Shown here piece by piece: positions 8,242 through 16,094 of a stretch of 48,813 nucleotides of DNA. How positions within the stretch are numbered: the stretch's first letter is position 1; the number at the start of each line of letters is the position of its first letter. A model generated the notes under the pieces. That model worked only from the letters and a program-made list of their open reading frames with translations, had not been told where the DNA came from and did no database searches. The stretch is from positions 1 to 48,813 of the forward strand of contig CASFPH010000015.1 of assembly GCA_949296645.1 (NCBI GenBank), read 5' to 3'. The stretch is from an uncultured Bacteroidales bacterium. GTDB taxonomy: Bacteria > Bacteroidota > Bacteroidia > Bacteroidales > UBA932. The translations under genes were made by a program, and so were the position numbers.

Positions 8242-10080
8242 TTATTTTTTTATCGAAACCTTGATATCGTCTATATAAACATAAACCGTTTTGGCAGTCA
8301 GTGCAGACCACCAATTGGGATCATGCACTCTAAATGAAGTTCTCCATGAAAGCCTGTTTTCATTTGTAACACCTGAAACTTCCAACGATTTCGTTGATGA
8401 TACATTTGCATAGCTTCCCTCCGTTCCGGCATCTTCCGCCTGAACCAGCAATCTTTCTATTGTGCTGGTATATTCTATAGCCTCTTTCCGCGAATCTATA
8501 CCGAATTCATACATGGAATAAAGTATTTTACAATTGGAAAGTGTACCATCCGCTTTTGTCCCAGAAAACCGATACGACACCATTACATTAACGGTAGAAC
8601 CATCCTTTATATTTCCCAGTACAGGAGTATCTAACCTTCCTCTCCGGTTGTCTCCACCGTCAGGATCCTGCAAGACAGCAGATGCCAGATATGCATGCAT
8701 CCTAGCCGAACCTTCCGACGAAATCGAATAATTCGAACCGGACCAGCCCGAAAGCCCGTAAGCATCCAGCATTTCCGTAGTATTAGATCCATCTCGGTCC
8801 GATACACCTGAAAAATCCTCGTAAAAGAGGTACGGAACCGTGAGGTCTTTCGGGGAAGTTTCCTCAGAGGGAAATGTATCCAGCATCAGTTTTTCCGAAA
8901 CAATTGCATTTTCCGATTCATATTCAAAAATAAAATCACCGCTTTTGAGGGCTGCCGTATTGTCCGTTCCGTCATAAGAAGCGTAATATGGAAGAGCATA
9001 GACTCCTTCGGAAGAAACTTCATAGTCCATCGTATCCGTACCGTTTCTGAAACGTGCACCTTCGGGAGCCGTGATTTTCATTCTGTATACTTCCTCACCG
9101 AGATTGTTGCCCGAAATGCGGAAATACATCCATGAAACTGGCAATTCATTCGGAATCGTAAGGTTTACAGGAGTAATTCTTCCTTCAAGAAAATTTTTTT
9201 TCATATTTACGGAAACTGTTTCCGATTGATACCCGTTGGCGTCATAAGCCGTAAATCTCACCTCACCGTCAATACTGCATGGGGCAAGGAATAACCACAC
9301 ATACGAGCCGTCCGGAGAATCTTCCTCCGACTCGGAAAAAGAACTGGACAGTATTGCATTTACCACATTGCTTCCTTCAGAAAGTATTGCCGGAAGTTCC
9401 GGATCAGACATATCTACTGTCAGTTTTCCTACAACCGGTTGAGGGAACTCCACTCTGATACGTCTTATGTCAGCACCCCACTTGTTACGTCCTGCAGGAA
9501 CCTGAATACGCATTATGTGGCATTTGTGTACAAACTCAAAAGAAGGTACATATCCGTCACTCAAAGATCCGCCTGAAAGAACAGGTCTGGCCATCATAAC
9601 GGAAGAATTCGGATATTTGGCATCATATGATCCGGACTGTTCCACCGGAAGTGTAAAACACGCCGTTTTACCGGATACCGATTCCGGCAAAGGATATAAC
9701 GCATAATAATCATATGATGATCCTGACAGGGGCTGATTCAAGGTTGCTGAGAAAGTCGTCTTGCCCCCATAGGTTGTAAAATAGTTAAAAACAGTATTGT
9801 TCGATACGTCAGGCACGGACGACTCATTGTAATACAACCCGATTCTATCCGTCTCGCACCAGTAGACCTTGTCAAGAGAACTGCCTCCTATGACCGTTCT
9901 TGTCACAGGGTCTCCTTCCAACGTATCAGACACCGAAATATAGACTTGGTCTGCAGGCTGAATGAAGTCTGAAGCGCCGTTTTTGGAACACGAAACAATC
10001 AGACCGCAAAGTATAAATATACAAAATACATACGGAACTGTAATATAGAGATTTAGTACCTTAAATACTTTAATGTTCAT
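8242..10080 (-). CDS. Fimbrillin-like surface lipoprotein, first gene of the operon
   Basis: Lipoprotein of about 612 residues. An in-frame TTG at 10107 extends the frame, but ATG at 10080 gives a normal signal peptide ending in a good lipobox (L-I-V-S-C). The N-terminal half resembles the fimbrillin/Mfa-like family: an early Thr-Arg-Thr motif (DPVTRTVIGG) as in Bacteroidales fimbrillins that are processed by an Arg-specific protease, the W-C-E-T-D-R-I-G-L-Y strand, and an SSYDYYALYP strand. The last 200 residues are a different domain, with YEDFSGVSDRDG at its start and VYVYIDDIKVSIKK at its end, which looks like a jelly-roll/galactose-binding module similar in plan to PCMD. Family members form or cap fimbriae. 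This one could be a subunit, a tip adhesin or a stand-alone surface lectin. Confidence 0.75.
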   Translation of the reverse strand: MNIKVFKVLNLYITVPYVFCIFILCGLIVSCSKNGASDFIQPADQVYISVSDTLEGDPVTRTVIGGSSLDKVYWCETDRIGLYYNESSVPDVSNNTVFNYFTTYGGKTTFSATLNQPLSGSSYDYYALYPLPESVSGKTACFTLPVEQSGSYDAKYPNSSVMMARPVLSGGSLSDGYVPSFEFVHKCHIMRIQVPAGRNKWGADIRRIRVEFPQPVVGKLTVDMSDPELPAILSEGSNVVNAILSSSFSESEEDSPDGSYVWLFLAPCSIDGEVRFTAYDANGYQSETVSVNMKKNFLEGRITPVNLTIPNELPVSWMYFRISGNNLGEEVYRMKITAPEGARFRNGTDTMDYEVSSEGVYALPYYASYDGTDNTAALKSGDFIFEYESENAIVSEKLMLDTFPSEETSPKDLTVPYLFYEDFSGVSDRDGSNTTEMLDAYGLSGWSGSNYSISSEGSARMHAYLASAVLQDPDGGDNRRGRLDTPVLGNIKDGSTVNVMVSYRFSGTKADGTLSNCKILYSMYEFGIDSRKEAIEYTSTIERLLVQAEDAGTEGSYANVSSTKSLEVSGVTNENRLSWRTSFRVHDPNWWSALTAKTVYVYIDDIKVSIKK

Positions 10081-10104
10081 CTGCCGTGCATTTATTTCAA
10101 ACGG

Positions 10105-10112
10105 CAAATATA
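10105..10112 (-). promoter_or_regulatory. -7 element upstream of the fimbrillin-like gene
   Basis: TATATTTG on the minus strand fits the Bacteroidota -7 consensus TAnnTTTG and lies 25 bp before the ATG at 10080. It sits directly after the terminator of the preceding small gene, as expected for the promoter of the seven-gene operon. No good TTTG is seen at the -33 spacing, so the call rests on the -7 box and position. Confidence 0.45.
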
Positions 10113-10125
10113 AAATTTTTTTCAG

Positions 10126-10155
10126 AAAAAATGGCCTGAAACTAAATTTCAGACC
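10126..10155 (-). terminator. Rho-independent terminator of the BFD-like gene
   Basis: On the minus strand GGTCTGAAA (10155-10147) pairs with TTTCAGGCC (10141-10133) with one G-U pair and a 5-base loop, followed by ATTTTTT. It lies 18 bp past the stop of the small gene at 10174-10347 and separates it from the surface operon. Confidence 0.75.
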
Positions 10156-10173
10156 ATCTCTGCAAAGACTGTA

Positions 10174-10347
10174 TCAGCCGTTTATCTGATCAAGAATCTG
10201 CTGGATATCGTCCTGACATCCTCCACAACCGGTTCCTGCTCCGGTAGCTTCCCCGACCTCTTCTACAGTCTTCAATCCTTTTTCCCTGATTGCCTTCTCA
10301 ATTTCACCTCTGGTAACCTGATGGCAGTTGCAAATGATTTCGTCCAT
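10174..10347 (-). CDS. Small BFD-like [2Fe-2S]-binding protein
   Basis: A 57-residue protein reading MDEIICNCHQVTRG... with Cys at 6, 8, 41 and 44. The spacing C-x-C...C-x-x-C, the following helix (EIEKAIREKGLKTVEEV) and the GAGTGCGGC loop are those of the bacterioferritin-associated ferredoxin (BFD)-like [2Fe-2S] domain, also found in NirB/NasB and glycerol oxidoreductases. Here it stands alone. Its partner cannot be read from the sequence: no bacterioferritin gene is nearby. The gene has its own terminator (10126-10155) and a possible promoter box (TATATTTG, 10400-10393). The role is probably small electron transfer or iron/cluster handling. Confidence 0.9.
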   Translation of the reverse strand: MDEIICNCHQVTRGEIEKAIREKGLKTVEEVGEATGAGTGCGGCQDDIQQILDQING

Positions 10348-10392
10348 GATACAATAACTGTTTAATAATTGTGTTTAAGTTTATATACAACA

Positions 10393-10400
10393 CAAATATA
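10393..10400 (-). promoter_or_regulatory. Possible -7 box of the BFD-like gene
   Basis: TATATTTG on the minus strand, 46 bp before the ATG at 10347 and just past the gdhA terminator. It matches TAnnTTTG, but there is no clear -33 partner. Confidence 0.35.
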
Positions 10401-10424
10401 GAAAAAAAAGTTTACTGATTTTCA

Positions 10425-10452
10425 TAAAAAAGGCCGGCATTTCTGCCGGCCC
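10425..10452 (-). terminator. Rho-independent terminator of gdhA
   Basis: A perfect GC-rich stem on the minus strand: GGCCGGCA (10451-10444) pairs with TGCCGGCC (10439-10432) around a 4-base loop, followed by a run of T (10431-10426). It begins 24 bp after the gdhA stop. Confidence 0.9.
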
Positions 10453-10475
10453 CCTGTTTTATTTCATGTCGGATA

Positions 10476-11819
10476 TTAGATAGTACCCTGTTCAAGCATT
10501 GCCTGAGCAACTTTCATGAAACCTGCGATATTTGCACCTTTGACATAGTCGACATGACCGTCAGGCTGAGTACCGTACTTAACACAAGCACTGTGGATGC
10601 TTTCCATGATATAGTGAAGTTTTTCATCAACTTCAGCACCTGACCATCCGAGGTGAATTGCGTTCTGAGTCATTTCAAGACCTGAAGTAGCAACACCACC
10701 CGCGTTTACAGCCTTACCAGGAGCGAAGAGAATGCCGGCATCCTGGAAAGTCTTGATAGCTTCCGGAGTACATCCCATGTTTGAAACTTCACAGCAGCAC
10801 CATGTACCGTTAGCAAGAAGTTCTTTTGCATCATCACCGTTCAGTTCATTCTGGAATGCACAAGGAAGAGCGATATCACATTTTACGCTCCATGCTTTCT
10901 TACCTGCAGTGAATTTTGCCGCACCAGGGAACTGGGTTGCCATATCTTCCACTTTATTTCTGTTTGAAGCACGCATAACGAGCATGTAATCGATCATTTC
11001 CTTGGTAATACCGCCAGGTATTTCGCAAACTCCGTCAGGACCTGATATAGCGATAACCTTTGCTCCGAGTTCAGTAGCCTTAAGGGCAGCACCCCATGCT
11101 ACGTTACCGAAACCTGAAAGGGCAACAGTACATCCTTTGATATCCTTGCCTGCTTTATGAAGAACATGCTGGGTGAAATAAAGTGCACCGTAACCTGTTG
11201 CTTCAGGACGGAGGATAGAACCTCCCCAAGTAGCTCCTTTACCTGTGAGGACACCTACGTTGTATCTGCGTGCAAGCTTAGTGTACATTCCATAAAGGAA
11301 ACCTATTTCACGTCCGCCTACTCCAACATCACCTGCAGGAACGTCCTGATCAGGACCTATGCAGTTCCACAATTCGAGCATGAACGCCTGGCAGAAACGC
11401 ATGATTTCAGCGTCTGACTTTCCAACAGGATCGAAGTCAGAACCACCTTTACCACCACCCATAGGGAGGGTTGTCAATGCATTTTTGAAAGTCTGTTCGA
11501 AACCGAGGAATTTCAACATTGAAGGAGTAACGGCCTTGTGGAAACGGAGACCTCCCTTGTAAGGTCCTATCGCGCTGTTGAACTGAACACGGTAGCCGAG
11601 GTTTGTCTGAACTTCACCCTTGTCGTCAACCCAGGAAACACGGAAAGTAAAAATTCTGTCCGGTTCAACGATTCTTTCAACGATCTTGGCTTTCTCAAAC
11701 TCAGGATGCTGATTGTAAACTTCTTCAATAGATTCAAGCACTTCGCGTACTGCCTGAAGATACTCTTTTTCATGGCCATATTTTCTTTCAAGATTGGCCA
11801 TTATTTCAGAAACTTTCAT
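10476..11819 (-). CDS. gdhA: NAD(P)-dependent glutamate dehydrogenase
   Basis: A 447-residue hexameric-type glutamate dehydrogenase that interconverts glutamate and 2-oxoglutarate plus ammonia in the cytoplasm. The substrate-binding motif PMGGGKGGSDFDP carries the catalytic Lys (K124), preceded by GPYKGGLRFH; the Rossmann motif GFGNVAWGAA starts the nucleotide-binding domain. Length is normal for the small (about 450 aa) bacterial enzyme. Cofactor choice (NADP or NAD) cannot be settled by eye. The gene lies 52 bp downstream of korB on the same strand, so ammonium assimilation or release is placed beside the enzyme that converts 2-oxoglutarate to succinyl-CoA. A strong terminator follows; no separate promoter was recognised in the A/T-rich gap. 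Confidence 0.96.
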   Translation of the reverse strand: MKVSEIMANLERKYGHEKEYLQAVREVLESIEEVYNQHPEFEKAKIVERIVEPDRIFTFRVSWVDDKGEVQTNLGYRVQFNSAIGPYKGGLRFHKAVTPSMLKFLGFEQTFKNALTTLPMGGGKGGSDFDPVGKSDAEIMRFCQAFMLELWNCIGPDQDVPAGDVGVGGREIGFLYGMYTKLARRYNVGVLTGKGATWGGSILRPEATGYGALYFTQHVLHKAGKDIKGCTVALSGFGNVAWGAALKATELGAKVIAISGPDGVCEIPGGITKEMIDYMLVMRASNRNKVEDMATQFPGAAKFTAGKKAWSVKCDIALPCAFQNELNGDDAKELLANGTWCCCEVSNMGCTPEAIKTFQDAGILFAPGKAVNAGGVATSGLEMTQNAIHLGWSGAEVDEKLHYIMESIHSACVKYGTQPDGHVDYVKGANIAGFMKVAQAMLEQGTI

Positions 11820-11871
11820 AAAATATTTTTTTTAGAATGTGTTTTAAAATAATATGTAAAAGTAATAATAA

Positions 11872-12888
11872 TTATTTTACTTCCCAAGTAGAACCGCTCT
11901 TAAGAAGATCATCCATGCAATGTATTTTCGCATTCTGTGTAACTTCAAGAACCTGATCCCTTACATTGTCATCATATGTCTTGTCCTTTACATCCCTTAT
12001 AACTCCCAATGCTACAGGATAATCAGGATATTTCATATCAACAAGCATACTGTGTATTCCGAAATTGTCGGTATGGGCATCGTGAACCAGGATATCTTTC
12101 TCGGTAATTCCGTTTTCACCGATCTTGACAACTTTAAGATTCATTCCGTCAAGGATAAGACCCTTGTCCCTGTTCTTTCCGAAAATCATCGGCTCACCAT
12201 GTCTGAGTATAATGGTTCTGTCTTCACGTACACTCTTGTCCGTAATGTCAAGATGGGCACCGTCATTAAAAATAACACAGTTTACAAGCATTTCGGTAAC
12301 GGAAGTCCCGTCATGCTTTGCAGAAGCCACCATTATCTCCTGATTAAGCTTGATTTCACTGTCTATACTTCTTGCAAAGAATGTCCCCCTTGCTCCGAGA
12401 ACCAGAGAACCCGGATTGAACGGATGTTCCACAGTTCCGTAAGGTGATGTTTTGGTAATTATACCCAGTTTCGAAGTAGGAGAATACTGTCCTTTTGTAA
12501 GACCGTATATCCTGTTGTTGAAGAATATTATGTTGATATCGATATTCCTTCTTATTGCATGAATGAAATGGTTTCCTCCGATTGCCAGCGAGTCTCCGTC
12601 ACCAGTCATCATCCATACCGTAAGATTGGGATTCGCAACCTTGATACCAGTGGAAAGAGCAGCAGCCCTGCCATGGATACCGTGGAATCCGAAAGTATTC
12701 ATATAGTACGGGAACCTGGAAGAACAGCCGATACCTGAAACAAAAACGAAACGTTCCCTGTCATAACCCAGTTCTTCACAGACCTGTGGCATAGCCCTCT
12801 GAATTGATGCCAATACTGCATGGTCTCCGCAACCAGGACACCATTTTACTTCCTGATCGCTTTTAAAATCTTGTGGTGTGTATCTCAT
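11872..12888 (-). CDS. korB: 2-oxoglutarate:ferredoxin oxidoreductase, beta subunit
   Basis: A 338-residue thiamine-diphosphate-binding subunit. KWCPGCGDHAVL at the N-terminus and GIGCSS provide cluster cysteines (C17, C20, C55), and GDGDSLAIGGNH with NNRIYGLTKGQ is the ThDP/Mg motif of the pyruvate/2-oxoacid:ferredoxin oxidoreductase beta family. With KorA it oxidises 2-oxoglutarate to succinyl-CoA and CO2 using ferredoxin, or runs in reverse in reductive carboxylation. It follows korA by 33 bp. Substrate assignment to 2-oxoglutarate rather than another 2-oxoacid rests on similarity to Bacteroidales KorB and on gdhA next door. No separate ferredoxin-like delta subunit is present. Confidence 0.93.
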   Translation of the reverse strand: MRYTPQDFKSDQEVKWCPGCGDHAVLASIQRAMPQVCEELGYDRERFVFVSGIGCSSRFPYYMNTFGFHGIHGRAAALSTGIKVANPNLTVWMMTGDGDSLAIGGNHFIHAIRRNIDINIIFFNNRIYGLTKGQYSPTSKLGIITKTSPYGTVEHPFNPGSLVLGARGTFFARSIDSEIKLNQEIMVASAKHDGTSVTEMLVNCVIFNDGAHLDITDKSVREDRTIILRHGEPMIFGKNRDKGLILDGMNLKVVKIGENGITEKDILVHDAHTDNFGIHSMLVDMKYPDYPVALGVIRDVKDKTYDDNVRDQVLEVTQNAKIHCMDDLLKSGSTWEVK

Positions 12889-12921
12889 GATTACTAATAT
12901 TCAAAATGTTAAAAACGGGAA

Positions 12922-14754
12922 TTAGAAAATTGCTTTGACAGCATTGACAATATCGACTACGATGAAAGGCTGTCCCTGCACCTTGTTGTACTGCAGATAC
13001 TTGAAGTCTGGATGCTGAGCTCTCAGATAATTGGCAAACTGGCCCGAGTTCAATTCGCAGACAATAATCTTCTTGAATTTGGAGAATACTTCAGCTGTAT
13101 TCTTAGGAAGAGGGAAGATATAGTCGAAATGAGCCAGTCCTACATTGTAGCCCTGATCCTTGAGTTCCTTCATTGCTGTATACATATGTCCGAAAGTACC
13201 GCCCCAGCTTACCATCAGCACATCTCCTTCCTGGTCACCGAGAATCTTCTGTTCAGGAAGGAAGTTTGCCAGACGGCGTACCTTTTCAGCTCTTCTTGCA
13301 ACCATCTCTTCATGAACCAGAGGATCTGAAGAAACTGCACCTGCCGGATTCTTTTCCAGTCCGCCGACTCTGTGTTCCAGACCGAGCGTTCCGGGAAGAG
13401 CCCATTTTCTTGCATACCTCACTTCATCCCTCTCGAACGGTTTGAATTTACCTTCGCATTCAGTAATGATAGGAGGATTGATTTCAGGATAATCCTTCAT
13501 TGCCGGAATCTTCCATGGTTCGGTTCCGTTGGCTATGAATCCTTCGGTAAGGAGAAGCACAGGCATCATATGCTCCATTGCGAATTTACCTGCATAGAAA
13601 GCAGCATCAAAACAATGTGAAGGAGAGTGTGCCGCTATTACCGCTATAGGACATTCACCGTTTCTGCCGTAAAGCGCCTGATTGAGGTCTGTCTGTTCGG
13701 TTTTTGTAGGAATACCTGTTGAAGGGCCGCTTCTCTGCACGTCTACGATAACAAGAGGTAATTCAGTTATCGTTGCCAGACCGAGAGCTTCGGATTTCAA
13801 TGAAAGACCTGGACCTGAAGTGGTGGTAACTGCAAAATTGCCGGCATATGCCGCACCTATCGCCGTACATATTCCTGAAATTTCATCCTCGCACTGGAGA
13901 GTTTTGGCTCCGAGATACTTGTGTATCGCCAGTTCCTCAAGGATATTCGTAGCAGGTGTGATAGGATAGGAACCGCAGAACAAAGGTCTTCCGGATTTTT
14001 CTGATGCAGCAAGAAGTCCCCATGCAGTAGCCTGGTTTCCACTGATATTTCTGTAAAGTCCAGGTTCTGCCTTTGCAGGCTTGATTGTATATGTATTAGG
14101 TATTGCATGAATGTTGGAAGCATAGTTTGCACCATCTCTCAATACCTTTATGTTGGTATCTATCAACTGAGGTTTCTTCTTGAACTTTTTCTGAAGATAC
14201 TGCTCGGTATACTCCATAGGTCTGTTGAACATGAAATAGCACATACCGAGTACAAACATGTTCTTGCTCCTTATGATAGCCTTGTTATCCAGTCCACTGT
14301 CCTTGAGACTTTCCTTTGTTAGCGTAGTTATAGGGGAGCAAATTATGTTCCTGTCTTCTATTTTCAGTTCGGTGAAAGGATCATTTGTCTTGAAACCGGC
14401 CTTTTCCAAACCTTTTTCATCGAATGTATCCGTATCGATAATAATTGTTGCAGTAGGTTTAGCCCATTTTGCATTTGATTTCAAAGCCGCAGGATTCATG
14501 GCAACAAGCACATCGCAATAGTCGCCCGGCGTTCTTACTTCTCCGCTACCTATGTGAACCTGAAAACCTGATACTCCGGAAACCGTCCCTTGAGGAGCCC
14601 TGATCTCTGCAGGATAGTCCGGGAATGTGGAAATTTCATTTCCGAAAAGAGCGGAAGCATCTGCAAAGAGAGTTCCGGTCAACTGCATTCCATCTCCTGA
14701 ATCACCTGTAAAACGAATAACTATTTCGTTGGTGTCAATGACTTTGTGTTGCAT
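12922..14754 (-). CDS. korA: 2-oxoglutarate:ferredoxin oxidoreductase, fused gamma-alpha subunit
   Basis: A 610-residue subunit in which the gamma domain (about 1-190; RFTGDSGDGMQLTG and FPDYPAEIRAPQGT) is fused in front of the alpha, pyrimidine-binding domain (about 225-610; FCGSYPITPATNILEELA, CEDEISGICTAIGAAYAG, TTTSGPGLSLKSEALGLA, and the catalytic-region motif VDVQRSGPSTGIPTKTEQ). This fusion is the usual form in Bacteroidota and in Mycobacterium KorA. Together with korB it makes the complete two-subunit enzyme. It is the first gene of the korAB transcript, with a Bacteroides-type promoter about 50 bp upstream. The enzyme is oxygen-sensitive in most relatives, which fits an anaerobe. Confidence 0.94.
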   Translation of the reverse strand: MQHKVIDTNEIVIRFTGDSGDGMQLTGTLFADASALFGNEISTFPDYPAEIRAPQGTVSGVSGFQVHIGSGEVRTPGDYCDVLVAMNPAALKSNAKWAKPTATIIIDTDTFDEKGLEKAGFKTNDPFTELKIEDRNIICSPITTLTKESLKDSGLDNKAIIRSKNMFVLGMCYFMFNRPMEYTEQYLQKKFKKKPQLIDTNIKVLRDGANYASNIHAIPNTYTIKPAKAEPGLYRNISGNQATAWGLLAASEKSGRPLFCGSYPITPATNILEELAIHKYLGAKTLQCEDEISGICTAIGAAYAGNFAVTTTSGPGLSLKSEALGLATITELPLVIVDVQRSGPSTGIPTKTEQTDLNQALYGRNGECPIAVIAAHSPSHCFDAAFYAGKFAMEHMMPVLLLTEGFIANGTEPWKIPAMKDYPEINPPIITECEGKFKPFERDEVRYARKWALPGTLGLEHRVGGLEKNPAGAVSSDPLVHEEMVARRAEKVRRLANFLPEQKILGDQEGDVLMVSWGGTFGHMYTAMKELKDQGYNVGLAHFDYIFPLPKNTAEVFSKFKKIIVCELNSGQFANYLRAQHPDFKYLQYNKVQGQPFIVVDIVNAVKAIF

Positions 14755-14804
14755 AAAAACTTAAATATTTATTGTTTAGTAAATTTGACTCTTAAACATC
14801 AATG

Positions 14805-14836
14805 CAAATGTATGTATTATTATCCATTCTTACACA
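14805..14836 (-). promoter_or_regulatory. Probable korAB promoter
   Basis: On the minus strand TACATTTG (14812-14805) matches the -7 consensus, and TGTG lies 20 bp upstream (14836-14833), one mismatch from TTTG. The ATG of korA is 50 bp downstream. The remaining bases between 14755 and 14938 are A/T rich and show no gene. Confidence 0.5.
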
Positions 14837-14938
14837 TTTTTTCATGAAATTGTTCAGAGATAATACAAAAAAGAAATAAAAGGACTTATTTATTATAATT
14901 TATTACAAAAATCCAAATAAAAGTAATATTCGTTAATT

Positions 14939-14968
14939 AAAAAAAATGGATGGCGTTCAGCCATCCAT
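14939..14968 (-). terminator. Rho-independent terminator of the bamA-skp operon
   Basis: On the minus strand ATGGATGGC (14968-14960) pairs perfectly with GCCATCCAT (14954-14946) around a 5-base loop, followed by a T run (14946-14939). It is 27 bp after the stop of the last skp-like gene. Confidence 0.9.
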
Positions 14969-14994
14969 TTCCCCTATGAAAATTTCATCGATAC

Positions 14995-15552
14995 CTATTC
15001 TGCCTGTGGCAACTGTGTAGGGGCAACTTTTTCTGCCGGTATCCCGAGTTCGCTCTTTACAAGCGGCATAATATCCAGACTTTTTTCCGTATCCACATAC
15101 GGTACGGCGCCTGCCGAAAGATCGAACACATAGATAAGGCCCTGTGCCTTTGCAATCTTGTTTATTGCATCCTGAGCCTTTCTAACAACAGGAGCAAAAA
15201 GCATCTGCTGCATGGCACTGAATTCCTGCTGCGCGTTCTGCTGGAATTCCATTATTCTGCTTTCTATTGTCTGCAATTCCTTTGTCTTCGATTCAAGCAC
15301 TACAGCAGTCCATGTGGCACGTTTCTGCTCATATTCTGATATTTTAGTCTGGTACTCGTTCTGCATTCCAACGAGTGTTTCTTCCAGTGTCTTGGAATAT
15401 GTATCCAGTTTTACCATGGCGGAATCCCTGTCAGGCATAAGTTCAATAAGAGACTGTGTGTTGACATGTCCGAATTTCAAGTCCTGAGCGCTGACAGTTG
15501 TCACCATAAAGGCTGCCACGGCAACCAAAATCAATTTTGCTTTATTCATCAT
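14995..15552 (-). CDS. OmpH/Skp-family periplasmic chaperone (second copy)
   Basis: A 185-residue protein with a cleavable signal peptide (ending VSAQ) followed by the OmpH/Skp pattern: LKFGHVNTQSLIELMPDRDSAMVKL, a long charged coiled coil (about 50-125), and a closing strand GLIYVFDLSAGAVPYVD. Skp-type trimers hold unfolded outer-membrane proteins in the periplasm for delivery to BamA. It lies 17 bp after another skp-like gene, which follows bamA by 18 bp, the standard Bacteroidota order. The C-terminus has a Pro/Ala/Gln-rich extension. Start is ATG at 15552 or the adjacent ATG at 15549. Confidence 0.9.
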   Translation of the reverse strand: MMNKAKLILVAVAAFMVTTVSAQDLKFGHVNTQSLIELMPDRDSAMVKLDTYSKTLEETLVGMQNEYQTKISEYEQKRATWTAVVLESKTKELQTIESRIMEFQQNAQQEFSAMQQMLFAPVVRKAQDAINKIAKAQGLIYVFDLSAGAVPYVDTEKSLDIMPLVKSELGIPAEKVAPTQLPQAE

Positions 15553-15569
15553 GTTATAAGTTAGTTTAA

Positions 15570-16076
15570 TTATTTCAGTCTTTCTATGATTTTTGCACTA
15601 AGATCGTCATTATCATTCTTATAGACGACACCGGAATTCGATGCAATGTCTATTATCAGGGAATATCCGTTTTCTCTGGCAAAGTTTTCAAGTTCCGTCT
15701 GTATTCTGAGATTTATCGGGTCCATCAGTTTCTTGCTCTCCTTTGCCAGAAGCCCATCCTGCCCGAAATACGAGTTCTGGCGTTCTTTCATATTCCTTTC
15801 CTTAAGTATTATCTCGTTTTCCCTGGCCTGTCTCATGGACTCCGAAAGATACGACTTCTGAGACTGGTAAGAATTGTACATTTTCTCCAACTCGGCAAGT
15901 TCGGAATCTATTTCCTGTTTATACCTGTCACCCATTTCCTTTATCTGTTCCTGTGCCTGATTGTATTCGGGAAGAGCCTTGAGAACAGTCTCCATATTTA
16001 TATAGCCCACCTTTTGTGCCGAAAGCGAGAATGCTCCAATGAAAAGAGCGGACAAAAGTAAAAATATCCTTTTCAT
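15570..16076 (-). CDS. OmpH/Skp-family periplasmic chaperone (first copy)
   Basis: A 168-residue Skp-like protein. The signal peptide (MKRIFLLLSALFIGAFSLSAQ) is followed by KVGYINMETVLKALPEYNQAQEQI, the hallmark first strand and helix of OmpH, then a charged coiled coil (about 45-120) and the closing NGYSLIIDIASNSGVVYKN strand with the ending IIERLK. It probably acts with BamA, encoded directly upstream, in outer-membrane protein delivery. It and its downstream neighbour are diverged duplicates rather than recent copies. Confidence 0.92.
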   Translation of the reverse strand: MKRIFLLLSALFIGAFSLSAQKVGYINMETVLKALPEYNQAQEQIKEMGDRYKQEIDSELAELEKMYNSYQSQKSYLSESMRQARENEIILKERNMKERQNSYFGQDGLLAKESKKLMDPINLRIQTELENFARENGYSLIIDIASNSGVVYKNDNDDLSAKIIERLK

Positions 16077-16094
16077 ATCCTTAAAATTTAATGA

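Noticed and set aside
160-10080. Polysaccharide-utilisation locus (SusC/SusD type)
   Set aside because: There is no SusC-like TonB-dependent receptor, SusD-like TPR lipoprotein or glycoside hydrolase; the barrels are small (260-272 residues) and lack a plug domain.
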